From assembly GCA_014523685.1 (NCBI GenBank), contig JAATVT010000102.1, forward strand, positions 1 through 12,422: DNA of 12,422 nucleotides, read 5' to 3'. Both the position numbers and the translations under genes were made by a program. This DNA is from Nitrososphaerales archaeon TH5893 (lineage in GTDB: Archaea > Thermoproteota > Nitrososphaeria > Nitrososphaerales > Nitrososphaeraceae). Under the pieces are notes generated by a model, which had not been told where the DNA came from, searched no databases, and saw only the letters and a program-made list of their open reading frames with translations. The stretch's first letter is position 1; each line of letters begins with the position of its first letter. This document shows positions 6,275-11,832 of this stretch, one piece after another.

Positions 6275-6418
6275 ATGTTCAGACTTTGTAATATCTGCAA
6301 GAAAGAATTTAATGAATACCTTGAAGGAGCATATTATTCGAGCGCCGCCGGGCTTGTACTTTACTTCTGTTCCGATGAATGCACTAAAAACTATTTTAAC
6401 AAACAGACTAAAGTATAG
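6275..6418 (+). CDS. 47-aa treble-clef/TRASH-like zinc protein
   Basis: A very short protein with CxxC at residues 5-8 (CNIC), a 23-residue spacer containing YLEGAYYSSAAGLVLY, and a second pair CSDEC at 32-36, followed by NYFNKQTKV. The arrangement CxxC ... (Y/F)FCSxxCxxxY(F) is that of TRASH/YHS/MYM-type treble-clef zinc fingers, which bind metals and occur in metal sensing and trafficking proteins. The four cysteines are direct evidence; the family name is inference. ATG 6275 has a TTTATA box (6244-6249) about 28 nt upstream. It diverges from the 97-aa protein gene and is directly followed, without a gap, by another short frame at 6419. A 72-codon frame on the opposite strand here is its shadow. 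Confidence 0.6.
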   Translation: MFRLCNICKKEFNEYLEGAYYSSAAGLVLYFCSDECTKNYFNKQTKV

Positions 6419-6511
6419 ATGAAGAAGAAAAGAGAATTCAGACTTGATGAATTTATTTTTCAAACAAGCCCCCGATTTATATTAGGACAATCATCAAACT
6501 ACGTTGTTTGA
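6419..6511 (+). CDS. Possible 30-aa basic peptide abutting the zinc protein
   Basis: ATG 6419-6421 follows the TAG of the zinc protein with no gap (TAGATG) and in the same frame, reading MKKKREFRLDEFIFQTSPRF and ending at TGA 6509-6511. The lysine-rich start and charged helix look translated. Two readings are open: a translationally coupled small peptide, or the former C-terminal half of a 78-residue protein now separated by an amber codon. The stop lies in the hairpin TCAAAC-TACGTT-GTTTGA (6494-6511). Confidence 0.3.
   Translation: MKKKREFRLDEFIFQTSPRFILGQSSNYVV
6494..6511 (+). terminator. Hairpin after the zinc protein unit
   Basis: TCAAAC (6494-6499) and GTTTGA (6506-6511) form a 6-bp stem with a 6-nt loop. 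There is no T-run directly behind it, so termination here is only a possibility. Confidence 0.25.
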
Positions 6512-6610
6512 AGAACTGGTAACATACATCGGTTTCATTCAAAGCGAATTTTACTATAAATTGATAATAACCTTATAAATAATTGTAATCAGTTAGAGGC
6601 AGAAAAACCC

Positions 6611-6620
6611 ATTATATATT
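6611..6620 (+). promoter_or_regulatory. TATA box of the membrane-anchored protein gene
   Basis: ATTATATATT is centred 35 nt before ATG 6650. Transcription would start near 6641, leaving a short leader that carries AAGGA (6644-6648) directly before the start codon. Confidence 0.5.
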
Positions 6621-6649
6621 ATGAAAGATATTATTGTGTATCCAAGGAC

Positions 6650-7006
6650 ATGCTATTCGAGCTTTTAGTTAGTATATTTATCAAGACCTCTGCTAGTATT
6701 TTTAAATGGGTGGACCAAAATATGCTGGTTTATATTTTGACTACCGCAAAAAATTTTGAATATATAATAGTATTTTGCTGTGCCATACTCTTTTTATTGA
6801 TTACGGTATTTGTCACGTTAAGACAAGCAAGGAAGTTACCCAAATCCTATATTGTGGAAGTATTTGACATATATGGGCAGAAGGCTACACCTGATGGCCT
6901 GAGACTTGCTTTTAAGACTCATGACGTAGCTGAGAGCTATGCTCAGTCCTATCGGGACAGCTATAACGGACAGTACAAGTTTTGTGTAATTGGAGTTAAG
7001 GATTAA
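6650..7006 (+). CDS. Membrane-anchored small protein, 118 aa
   Basis: An N-terminal amphipathic or weakly hydrophobic helix (residues 2-20) is followed by a clear membrane segment at about 38-57 (YIIVFCCAILFLLITVFVTL). A short basic stretch, RQARKLPK, should lie on the cytoplasmic side. The C-terminal 50 residues form a small soluble domain (YIVEVFDIYGQ ... FKTHDVAESYAQSYRDSY ... YKFCVIGVK) of alternating strand and helix. I do not recognise it. The frame is open upstream to 6575 but contains no start codon before ATG 6650, so the start is firm. The positively charged residues after the membrane segment suggest N-out, C-in. It is a single gene, and its long minus-strand counterpart frame (6836-7087) is a shadow. 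Confidence 0.6.
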   Translation: MLFELLVSIFIKTSASIFKWVDQNMLVYILTTAKNFEYIIVFCCAILFLLITVFVTLRQARKLPKSYIVEVFDIYGQKATPDGLRLAFKTHDVAESYAQSYRDSYNGQYKFCVIGVKD

Positions 7007-7151
7007 GTGGACGAAATAAGTCAGGATTGACATTCTTCGAATGAATGTTGGATTTATAAAGACCAATATCCCTCCGCTGATTAGCATATAGTGATTAGTT
7101 TACTCTTGTCTATCAACTTTAGTCGATGATATGATTATCAGCCTATCTCCC

Positions 7152-7469
7152 CTAGTCTGTCTTTAATATTGCTCGTCGAATTTCTGGAAGTCGATCAAGT
7201 ATTGTTGAGTCTATTTCCTTAGTTACTCGTTTTGCTTCCTCGCCGGCTGCTCCACTTCGCCTTTTATTGATTAGGCTGCGGTAATACCAAATACCATCCT
7301 CCAAAATACGCCCATATTCAAAGCCAAGGAGAAAATCTGATATGTTTTTGTATTGTAGTCTTAACTTTGCGGTAGATTTACTCCATCTCTTCTTCTCATA
7401 GGGTATCTCCTCAATTGCAATGTCGATTTGTCTTTGCACCTCTTCTTTAACTTGGTCGTTTATGCTCAC
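7152..7469 (-). CDS. Unrecognised 105-aa charged helical protein
   Basis: A soluble protein of 105 residues, highly charged and mainly helical: an acidic start (NDQVKEEVQRQIDIAIEEIP), a basic middle (KKRWSKSTAKLRLQYKN), then FLLGFEYGRILEDGIWYYRS and a basic C-terminal helix with RRAILKTD. No cysteines or signal peptide. The FLLGFEYGR.LEDG.WYYR motif looks conserved-type, but I cannot name a family. The start is GTG (7467-7469). A weak TTTAAG-type box lies about 26 nt upstream, which fits a leaderless transcript. Stop is TAG. The downstream sequence to 7007 has no gene on either strand that I would defend. Confidence 0.6.
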   Translation of the reverse strand: MSINDQVKEEVQRQIDIAIEEIPYEKKRWSKSTAKLRLQYKNISDFLLGFEYGRILEDGIWYYRSLINKRRSGAAGEEAKRVTKEIDSTILDRLPEIRRAILKTD

Positions 7470-7587
7470 AAAACAATAACAAGGAAGGCTTGGCTTAAAT
7501 CATTTATTCTGAAAAAATAGGATTGAAGATTCGAAAGGTAAGAAGATAGAAAAATGGAATGCTGATTATCAATGGTTCATGGAGCAA

Positions 7588-7967
7588 TTATTTTCTATTA
7601 AATGTAATTTCCAATATGCCATTTCTATAGGTCGATCTAGCAGTTTCTATATTGATACTATATGGTATAACTGAGGTATAGCGACGTTGTTTTCCTTCAG
7701 AACTCAGATGAGAGATTGCGATAGACTTGTCACTATAGGCAACAACTTTGATATTTTCTTTTCTATTATTAATAGGCAATTGTAACACAACTTTGATGTT
7801 CTAATCAGATACGATTACGCCCTCCGGGGATTCTCTTCCTTCTCTTTTTATTCTAGATCCAGAAACTTTGGAGCCAGTGAAGTTGTCATCATCTGCAAGA
7901 TTATAATAGTCCGAATTATGGTGATTTCGTCTTTTAACAGACACAGGAATGCGTTGTTACCTACCAT
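7588..7967 (-). pseudogene. Hsp20/alpha-crystallin small heat-shock gene, disrupted
   Basis: Small heat-shock proteins are ATP-independent chaperones that bind unfolding proteins. The C-terminal 66 codons (7588-7788, GTG-initiated if used alone) contain the alpha-crystallin pattern: LPINNRKENIKVVAYSDKS, a central RRYTSVIPYS strand, and ARSTYRNGILEITFNRK, equal to the family's A..xNGxLxI.. motif. The frame continues upstream of a TAG (7801-7803) as SRIKREGRESPEGVIVSD, exactly where the domain's first strand should be, joined to NIKVVLQLP by the stop codon. Further upstream this frame ends near 7945. Shifting one base there reaches MVGNNAF at ATG 7965-7967, which has a TATA-like AAATAAGT 27 nt before it. 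So a full gene of about 126 codons with a proper leaderless promoter now carries a frameshift and an amber codon. Restart at GTG 7788 would give only part of the fold. Confidence 0.6.
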
Positions 7968-8077
7968 AAGAACTAAAAAGCAATTGTCATACTTATTTGC
8001 ATCTGCTATTCCCTCCCACAATAATAGTAGGATTATATCTTAATTGTTTCATTAAATTTCGATAAAATTTGAACTGG

Positions 8078-8560
8078 CTACTTAATACTATTCAGGGGAA
8101 TATTAGCACTAATTACATCATCGCCTTGCACGCTCTGGCCTCTTATATCTAGTGTCTGTTTGCAGTAACTACAAGATGGTGAGTAAGTAGTGCTTGTTCC
8201 TTCTACTGTATACTGTTTATCGCTGACACCAAGGGTTCCATTTATTGACGACCCATTTACATTTAACGATCCTAGAACTGAAACCGGTATAATTGTCGAA
8301 ATACTATCTACTACCACTTCTCCGCGTATGCTGTATTGAGATTCGTTTAATTTCTCAACTATCCCTCTAAATTCGCATCCAAGACAATCCATAGATGATA
8401 GACTAAAAATTGCCCCCACAGCTTCAAATCTTGTCCCAACCTCGGCCAGACTAGGTCGGGTTAATGATTGATTATTACTACTACCCTGCGCTGTTAATAG
8501 AAAGGGGTGGCATATAATACAGAATAAGACAAGTATTGTAAGGAAAGAGACCATCGACAT
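8078..8560 (-). CDS. Secreted protein with two CxxC motifs, 160 aa
   Basis: An exported protein: residues 3-24 form a hydrophobic signal peptide (FLTILVLFCIICHPFLLTAQ) followed by a Ser/Asn/Thr-rich mature part with several NxS/T sequons (for example NES, NGS, NGT). Two CxxC pairs occur, CLGC at 59-62 and CSYC at 130-133, suited to metal or disulfide chemistry outside the membrane. The centre is beta-rich (YSIRGEVVVDSISTIIPVSV and similar). I do not recognise a family; a beta-sandwich surface domain is likely. Start ATG at 8558-8560 is preferred, as a second ATG two codons later gives the same signal peptide. A weak TATA-like ATAATG box is 26 nt upstream. It diverges from the PsbP-like gene across a 186-nt spacer. 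Confidence 0.6.
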   Translation of the reverse strand: MSMVSFLTILVLFCIICHPFLLTAQGSSNNQSLTRPSLAEVGTRFEAVGAIFSLSSMDCLGCEFRGIVEKLNESQYSIRGEVVVDSISTIIPVSVLGSLNVNGSSINGTLGVSDKQYTVEGTSTTYSPSCSYCKQTLDIRGQSVQGDDVISANIPLNSIK

Positions 8561-8644
8561 CAGTTCTCTGATATGACGCGGGCATTATTTCAAGATATTG
8601 ATCATCCGAATACTTTCGGGTTCAAGGTCTGCTCATGATTCTTT

Positions 8645-8664
8645 TTAGTTCTTCTTGGAACTAA
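8645..8664. repeat. Perfect 7-bp inverted repeat in a divergent promoter region
   Basis: TTAGTTC (8645-8651) and GAACTAA (8658-8664) flank a 6-nt loop. The element lies between the divergent starts at 8560 and 8747, where a shared regulator could bind. The rest of the spacer contains a 25-codon minus frame (8602-8679, very basic) that I do not call a gene. Confidence 0.3.
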
Positions 8665-8746
8665 CTTTGTTCTTCTCATTACTTAGATATCTTGTATAAG
8701 AAAGATTAAGATAATCATACAGCGCTTATACTCCGATCCTAAAAAG

Positions 8747-9271
8747 TTGGAAAAAGTTCTTCTAGCTAGTTTGCTGACCCTGATTATTTTGTTATTGCTA
8801 GGGTCCGTCACAAGTATACAAATTGCTATAGCACAAGCAGATTTTACAACTTATGAGAATCCTAAGTTTGGAATAAGAGTTCAATATCCTTCAGATTGGG
8901 GAAGGCTGGATCTATCTTTTCTAGGAGCCTCTGCAGATATTGATTTCTATCCTTTAGATGACACATCAGGAACAAAGGATGTCAGGATACAAGTTAAGGC
9001 TCTCCCCTTGCAGAATATGACGTTGGAACAATATACAAATATACAAACTAATTCTGTTGAGGGTCAGATTTTAGAATCAAACGGAACTACTCTGGGAAAT
9101 CTGCCTGCTCATGAAATAGTATTTACCAATATTGGACTAAAGACAATGCAAGTATGGACATTAAAAGACGATAAAGTATATACTATTACTTATGTGGCAG
9201 AAGAAGATGATTACGAGAATGATTTACAGATTGCACAGAGAATAATTGAATCGTTTGGAGTATTCAGATAG
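8747..9271 (+). CDS. PsbP-like secreted protein, 174 aa
   Basis: An exported protein with a signal peptide at residues 4-30 (hydrophobic LLASLLTLIILLLLGS, cleavage probably after AIAQA). The mature domain has the PsbP/PsbP-like pattern: FTTYENPKFGIRVQYPSDWG (33-52) at the front, a central beta-sheet, and YTITYVAEEDDYENDLQIAQ leading to RIIESFGVF at the end. In plants and cyanobacteria PsbP binds photosystem II. In thaumarchaea this fold is common as a secreted or surface protein of unknown function (family knowledge). The start is TTG at 8747, the only common start codon before the charged n-region MEK and the hydrophobic core. A CTTATA box lies only about 20 nt upstream, so promoter placement is uncertain. 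Stop TAG, followed by a T-run at 9279-9283. Confidence 0.7.
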   Translation: MEKVLLASLLTLIILLLLGSVTSIQIAIAQADFTTYENPKFGIRVQYPSDWGRLDLSFLGASADIDFYPLDDTSGTKDVRIQVKALPLQNMTLEQYTNIQTNSVEGQILESNGTTLGNLPAHEIVFTNIGLKTMQVWTLKDDKVYTITYVAEEDDYENDLQIAQRIIESFGVFR

Positions 9272-9298
9272 CAACAAATTTTTCATACTATTGCCATT

Positions 9299-9532
9299 AT
9301 GTGGTATTATAGAATAGCTCTTCATTTCAAATACGCGGATCTGATCGAACATATGGTTTCTGTCAATCAGATAATTAGAATAGAACGCAAGAACGACACA
9401 CGTACAATAGCAAATAAAACTTTTGATTTTTCAAGAGCTACAATAAGACAGCTAATAAGAGACGGTTATGAAGAGACACTAGAGCAGGAAACTAAAATAC
9501 TGCAAGTGTGGGACTCGGAGCACCCAAGATAA
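9299..9532 (+). CDS. Unrecognised 77-aa small protein
   Basis: A short soluble protein, 27 nt after the PsbP-like gene and on the same strand. A beta-like start (MWYYRIALHFKYADLIEHMV) is followed by charged IIRIERKNDTRTIANKTFDF and a helix SRATIRQLIRDGYEETLEQE. I do not recognise it. The internal ATG at 9353 (giving VSVNQIIRIERK...) also has an A/T box about 25 nt upstream and could be the real start. ATG 9299 has no TATA at leaderless distance and would rely on read-through from the upstream gene across the T-run. Both starts leave the same core. Confidence 0.5.
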   Translation: MWYYRIALHFKYADLIEHMVSVNQIIRIERKNDTRTIANKTFDFSRATIRQLIRDGYEETLEQETKILQVWDSEHPR

Positions 9533-9615
9533 GCTAACATTAGCGTTAAGGGTCTAATTCCTTCATAATACAGAGATTTTGACTTTAAGGTCTATTGACT
9601 ATTAGTGCCCGCAAA

Positions 9616-9629
9616 TTTCAGACCTGAAA
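9616..9629 (+). promoter_or_regulatory. Palindromic site directly upstream of a TATA box
   Basis: TTTCAG-AC-CTGAAA is a 6-bp inverted repeat with a 2-nt centre, ending 3 bp before the TATA box CTTAAATA (9633-9640). It covers the TFB-recognition (BRE) position, so a protein bound there would compete with the initiation complex. Confidence 0.35.
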
Positions 9630-9632
9630 CAA

Positions 9633-9640
9633 CTTAAATA
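9633..9640 (+). promoter_or_regulatory. TATA box of the pyridoxamine oxidase-like gene
   Basis: CTTAAATA is centred about 25 nt before ATG 9662, the distance for a leaderless mRNA. Confidence 0.55.
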
Positions 9641-9661
9641 TGTAAACACGTCTTCTTCTCT

Positions 9662-10135
9662 ATGTTAAAGATTTTAGATGGCAGTCCAGGATTTGGAACA
9701 CCCTTCAGTGAACAAGGCATAAAGGATTTCTTAACGACCAAGGTTCTGAATGTGCATCTTGGGACAGTGGATGTGAATGGTCACGCAAACATTCACCCCG
9801 CATGGTACTACTACGATGATTCGAAGGGGAAGATCTATGTTGAAACAGGGAAACATTCTAAGAAAATGGAAAATCTATCAAGGAATAATACGATTTACTT
9901 TTGCATCGACGATCCGAGTCCACCATATAAAGGAGTACGTGGTAAGGGAAGTGTAGAGGTACATAGAGATGTAAACTTTAACGTTCTTATCGCCCAGAAG
10001 ATACATCTTCGATATTTAGGAAACCTAGAGGATCCAATCTCTCGCGAACTTATGGATGCAATTAAGAAAGGTCAGTCAGTTGTTCTAGAAATTAGTCCAA
10101 AGTATTATTCAACATGGGATTACAGTAAACAGTAA
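9662..10135 (+). CDS. Pyridoxamine 5'-phosphate oxidase-fold (FMN/F420-binding) protein
   Basis: A 157-residue cytosolic protein with the split-barrel flavin-binding fold. Seen: FLTTKVLNVHLGTVDVNGHA (23-42), the typical first strands with a G-T-V-D-x-x-G-x-x-H/P turn, then HPAWYYYDDSKGKIYVETG (45-63), the KHSKKMENLSRNN segment (64-76) whose lysines contact the cofactor phosphate, YFCIDDPSPPYKGVRGKGSV (79-98), and the closing ISPKYYSTWDYSK (144-156). Length and motif order fit the short, single-domain F420H2- or FMN-dependent members rather than true PdxH. In such archaea these act as F420-dependent reductases or haem/flavin proteins. Substrate cannot be read from sequence. The ATG is fixed by the TATA box 25 nt upstream. 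The gene stands alone. Confidence 0.75.
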   Translation: MLKILDGSPGFGTPFSEQGIKDFLTTKVLNVHLGTVDVNGHANIHPAWYYYDDSKGKIYVETGKHSKKMENLSRNNTIYFCIDDPSPPYKGVRGKGSVEVHRDVNFNVLIAQKIHLRYLGNLEDPISRELMDAIKKGQSVVLEISPKYYSTWDYSKQ

Positions 10136-10159
10136 ACCAGATCATCGTACACACAGGTT

Positions 10160-10261
10160 TTATTTGACTGTAAGTAGAAAATAGGCAATGGTAGAAGTTC
10201 GGATTCTGCGCGCGCAAAATATGGAAACTATTATTCTTATTGTAGAACTTTCATTCTCCAT
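10160..10261 (-). CDS. Possible 33-aa leaderless peptide
   Basis: ATG at 10259-10261 opens MENESSTIRIIVSIFCARRI... and ends at TAA 10160-10162. The peptide has a short acidic start, a hydrophobic segment and a basic, hydrophobic end. What supports it is the promoter: TATA box CTTATATTTATG (minus strand, 10282-10293) is centred 26-27 nt before the ATG. The same promoter could instead make a small RNA. It lies head to tail behind the 48-residue gene. Confidence 0.3.
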   Translation of the reverse strand: MENESSTIRIIVSIFCARRIRTSTIAYFLLTVK

Positions 10262-10281
10262 TTGAATTTAAATATTTGAGA

Positions 10282-10293
10282 CATAAATATAAG
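10282..10293 (-). promoter_or_regulatory. TATA box before the 33-aa frame
   Basis: Minus-strand CTTATATTTATG is a good match to an archaeal TATA box and sits only 3 nt after the stop codon of the 48-residue gene, so a second transcript probably begins near 10261. Confidence 0.45.
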
Positions 10294-10295
10294 TA

Positions 10296-10442
10296 TCAGC
10301 AGTTCTTCAAGTGCCTAGTAATTTCTTCTTCCTTCCTTCCTTTCCCTCCAAGCGATTGTAGAATAAACTGACTACCTAACCTGATATTCTGATTTGATCT
10401 TACTTTATCGAATTGAAACTTAATGTTATAGTTGATAAGCAC
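10296..10442 (-). CDS. Unrecognised 48-aa protein with polypurine-coded linker
   Basis: GTG at 10440-10442 opens a stop-free 48-residue frame: LINYNIKFQFDKVRSNQNIR, then LGSQFILQSLGG, a glycine/lysine/glutamate linker GKGRKEEE and a final ITRHLKNC. The content is balanced and protein-like, with amphipathic helices around a charged turn. The linker is encoded by a run of purines, which explains the long pyrimidine tract seen on the plus strand at 10323-10349. No family recognised. The start is uncertain; the only A/T box upstream overlaps the promoter of the divergent dehydrogenase gene. It has TGA as stop. Confidence 0.4.
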   Translation of the reverse strand: MLINYNIKFQFDKVRSNQNIRLGSQFILQSLGGKGRKEEEITRHLKNC

Positions 10443-10457
10443 CTTTTTCGTGGAATA

Positions 10458-10465
10458 GGTTTATC
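10458..10465 (+). promoter_or_regulatory. TATA-like box of the hydroxyacid dehydrogenase gene
   Basis: GGTTTATC is centred about 27 nt before ATG 10489 and suggests a leaderless transcript. Confidence 0.45.
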
Positions 10466-10488
10466 TGTGTTTTCTTTAAACTACAAAT

Positions 10489-11478
10489 ATGAGAATAAAA
10501 ATTTTGACCCGTGCATCTGAGTTAAAAGAAGGTTTGATATCTAAATTAAATGAAATAGGACTGGTCGGCGAGGAAGTTAACATCAATCAACCTATAATAC
10601 CACAGCTATCAGATGCAGATGTACTTGTAAACGGATTTAGTAAAATCAATAAATCAATCATAGATGCCTCTCCAAAATTAAAAATGGTACATCAATCAGG
10701 AATAGGGGTTGATAATGTAGATGTTGATTATTGTACATCTAAGTCGATATATGTAGCAAATGTTCCCTTGGCAAATGCCGTTTCAGTAGCGGAACATACT
10801 ATATTTTTTATGCTTTATTTGGCTAAGAATATAAAAAATGTCATTGATAGTGATAACGTAACGATGACCAGTTTAATGACAAAAAGGGAAGCGACTATTT
10901 TGGGTTCTGAACTACAAGCGAAAACTCTCTTCATTATTGGTTTAGGCGCTACCGGCATAGAAGTAGCAAAAAGAGCCAAATCATTTGGCATGCATATTAT
11001 CGCCATTACCAAGGACCCTTTTTCAAAAAAACCAGATATTGATAGTACTTTATTTGTTAACGAAATAGGAGGACCCGAGATGCTCTCTAAATGGCTTGTC
11101 CGGGCTGACTACGTTTCACTGCACATACCACTTACAGAAGAAACCGCAGGGCTAATAGGAGAAAACGAATTGAATTCAATGAAAAATTCTTCCTTTTTGA
11201 TAAATGTTGCCCGTGCCCCAATAGTTGATAAAGTAGCATTATTTAGAGTACTAACGAATAAAAAAATTGCAGGGGCTGCTTTTGATGTGTTTTGGGAAGA
11301 ACCTCCTGGCGCTAATGATAAATTACTACATCTTGATAACTTTCTGCTTACCCCTCATGTTGCAGGCTGGACTTCTGAATCAGTCGACGCGATAACAAAT
11401 GTTATTCTAACAAATATCGTCAGAATTTCACATGGAAAAGCCCCATTGACCATTGTAAATCGTGAACTGATTAACTAA
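10489..11478 (+). CDS. D-isomer specific 2-hydroxyacid dehydrogenase
   Basis: A 329-residue NAD(P)-dependent oxidoreductase that interconverts a D-2-hydroxyacid and its 2-oxoacid (family members act on phosphoglycerate, glyoxylate, hydroxypyruvate and others). The substrate domain has KMVHQSGIGVDNVDVD (65-80) and NVPLANAVSVAEHTIFFML (91-109). The Rossmann motif is GLGATG at 151-156, lacking the acidic residue pattern needed to predict NAD against NADP safely. The catalytic triad is complete: R242 (NVARAP), E271 (DVFWEEPP) and H290 (LTPHVAGWTSE). The usual NxARGxxVD is here NVARAPIVD, with Ala for Gly. Length equals the short family type without an ACT domain, so it is less likely a classical SerA. 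ATG is supported by the TATA box. A hairpin follows 13 nt after the stop. Confidence 0.85.
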   Translation: MRIKILTRASELKEGLISKLNEIGLVGEEVNINQPIIPQLSDADVLVNGFSKINKSIIDASPKLKMVHQSGIGVDNVDVDYCTSKSIYVANVPLANAVSVAEHTIFFMLYLAKNIKNVIDSDNVTMTSLMTKREATILGSELQAKTLFIIGLGATGIEVAKRAKSFGMHIIAITKDPFSKKPDIDSTLFVNEIGGPEMLSKWLVRADYVSLHIPLTEETAGLIGENELNSMKNSSFLINVARAPIVDKVALFRVLTNKKIAGAAFDVFWEEPPGANDKLLHLDNFLLTPHVAGWTSESVDAITNVILTNIVRISHGKAPLTIVNRELIN

Positions 11479-11490
11479 TTAATCATTCAG

Positions 11491-11508
11491 TCATTAGGGT
11501 ACTAATGA
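11491..11508. terminator. Hairpin between convergent genes
   Basis: TCATTAG (11491-11497) and CTAATGA (11502-11508) form a perfect 7-bp stem with a GGTA loop, 13 nt after the dehydrogenase stop and overlapping the stop codon of the minus-strand remnant at 11502. It could end transcription from both sides, although no strong T-run follows. Confidence 0.35.
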
Positions 11509-11639
11509 AAGAAAGGGGCGGAATGTTGGGAAGTGCTTAATATTATATCTATAGCTTCATCTTCTTTGGCCATACTTGGGAATAACTCTGGGTCGCCATT
11601 GCATTTGTTGGGTTTGTCTTTGTAGACCGCATTTGCTGA
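11502..11639 (-). pseudogene. Truncated or interrupted small secreted-type protein gene
   Basis: The minus frame 11639-11502 (stop TAG) encodes ANAVYKDKPNKCNGDPELF, PSMAKEDEAIDIILSTS and a short tail. The composition is clearly protein-like, while the plus frames here are rich in Trp, Cys and His as shadows usually are. There is no start codon in front; a TGA (11640-11642) closes it. Beyond that TGA the same frame runs back to an ATG at 11727-11729 and spells a signal-peptide-like stretch, VFSKLLLLLSIIYAVCFHSI, ending xSANA, a plausible signal-peptidase site. This suggests an exported protein of about 75 residues with one nonsense codon. Against it, the upstream part is antisense to the convincing plus gene at 11671. 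A fragment with a lost N-terminus is the alternative. Confidence 0.35.
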
Positions 11640-11670
11640 TCATACTATGGAGTGGAAACATACAGCATAG

Positions 11671-11832
11671 ATGATGATTGACAAGAGCAACAAAAGTTTT
11701 GAAAAAACCTTGGAGATTCTCCAAGACATTTTTGGAAGTAACAACCAAGAATTAATCGATTCAGCACTTCGGTTACTTAATGAAGGGGAAGCATCTAGTG
11801 GTAATTATGAAATTGGGATTGATTTGATATGA
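11671..11832 (+). CDS. Unrecognised 53-aa helical protein
   Basis: ATG 11671 (or the next ATG, 11674) opens a 53-residue frame directly after an in-frame TAG. The protein is acidic and amphipathic: NKSFEKTLEILQDIFGSNNQ, then ELIDSALRLLNEGEASSGNY and a short end EIGIDLI. Two helices of regular heptad spacing are likely; no cysteines. Family unknown. Its TGA stop (11830-11832) abuts, without a spare base, the TAA of the convergent gene at 11833. A promoter is not clear: CTTAATATTATATCT (11537-11551) is about 125 nt upstream and would give a leader of about 95 nt. A 63-codon frame on the other strand is a shadow. Confidence 0.5.
   Translation: MMIDKSNKSFEKTLEILQDIFGSNNQELIDSALRLLNEGEASSGNYEIGIDLI

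Noticed and set aside
6836..7087. 83-codon hydrophobic minus frame.
   Set aside because: It is the antisense of the soluble domain of the gene at 6650; hydrophobic runs arise from the complement of charged codons.
6416..7803. Possible recoding of TAG as a sense codon, because TAG interrupts or separates protein-like frames at 2839, 6416 and 7801.
   Set aside because: TAG is also the normal stop of clear genes here (4795, 7152, 8078 and 9269), no pylT or pylS gene is in the window, and pyrrolysine is not known in this lineage. Local mutations explain the cases better.
8602..8679. 25-codon very basic minus frame (MRRTKLVPRRTKK ...).
   Set aside because: Too short, without a TATA box at the right distance, and it contains the inverted repeat of the divergent spacer.
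10323..10349. Polypyrimidine tract as a regulatory or triplex-forming element.
   Set aside because: It is explained by purine-rich codons of the minus-strand 48-residue gene.
11557..11748. 63-codon minus frame with Gln/Arg/His-rich product.
   Set aside because: It overlaps the much more protein-like plus gene at 11671 and another minus frame at 11502, and has shadow-like composition.
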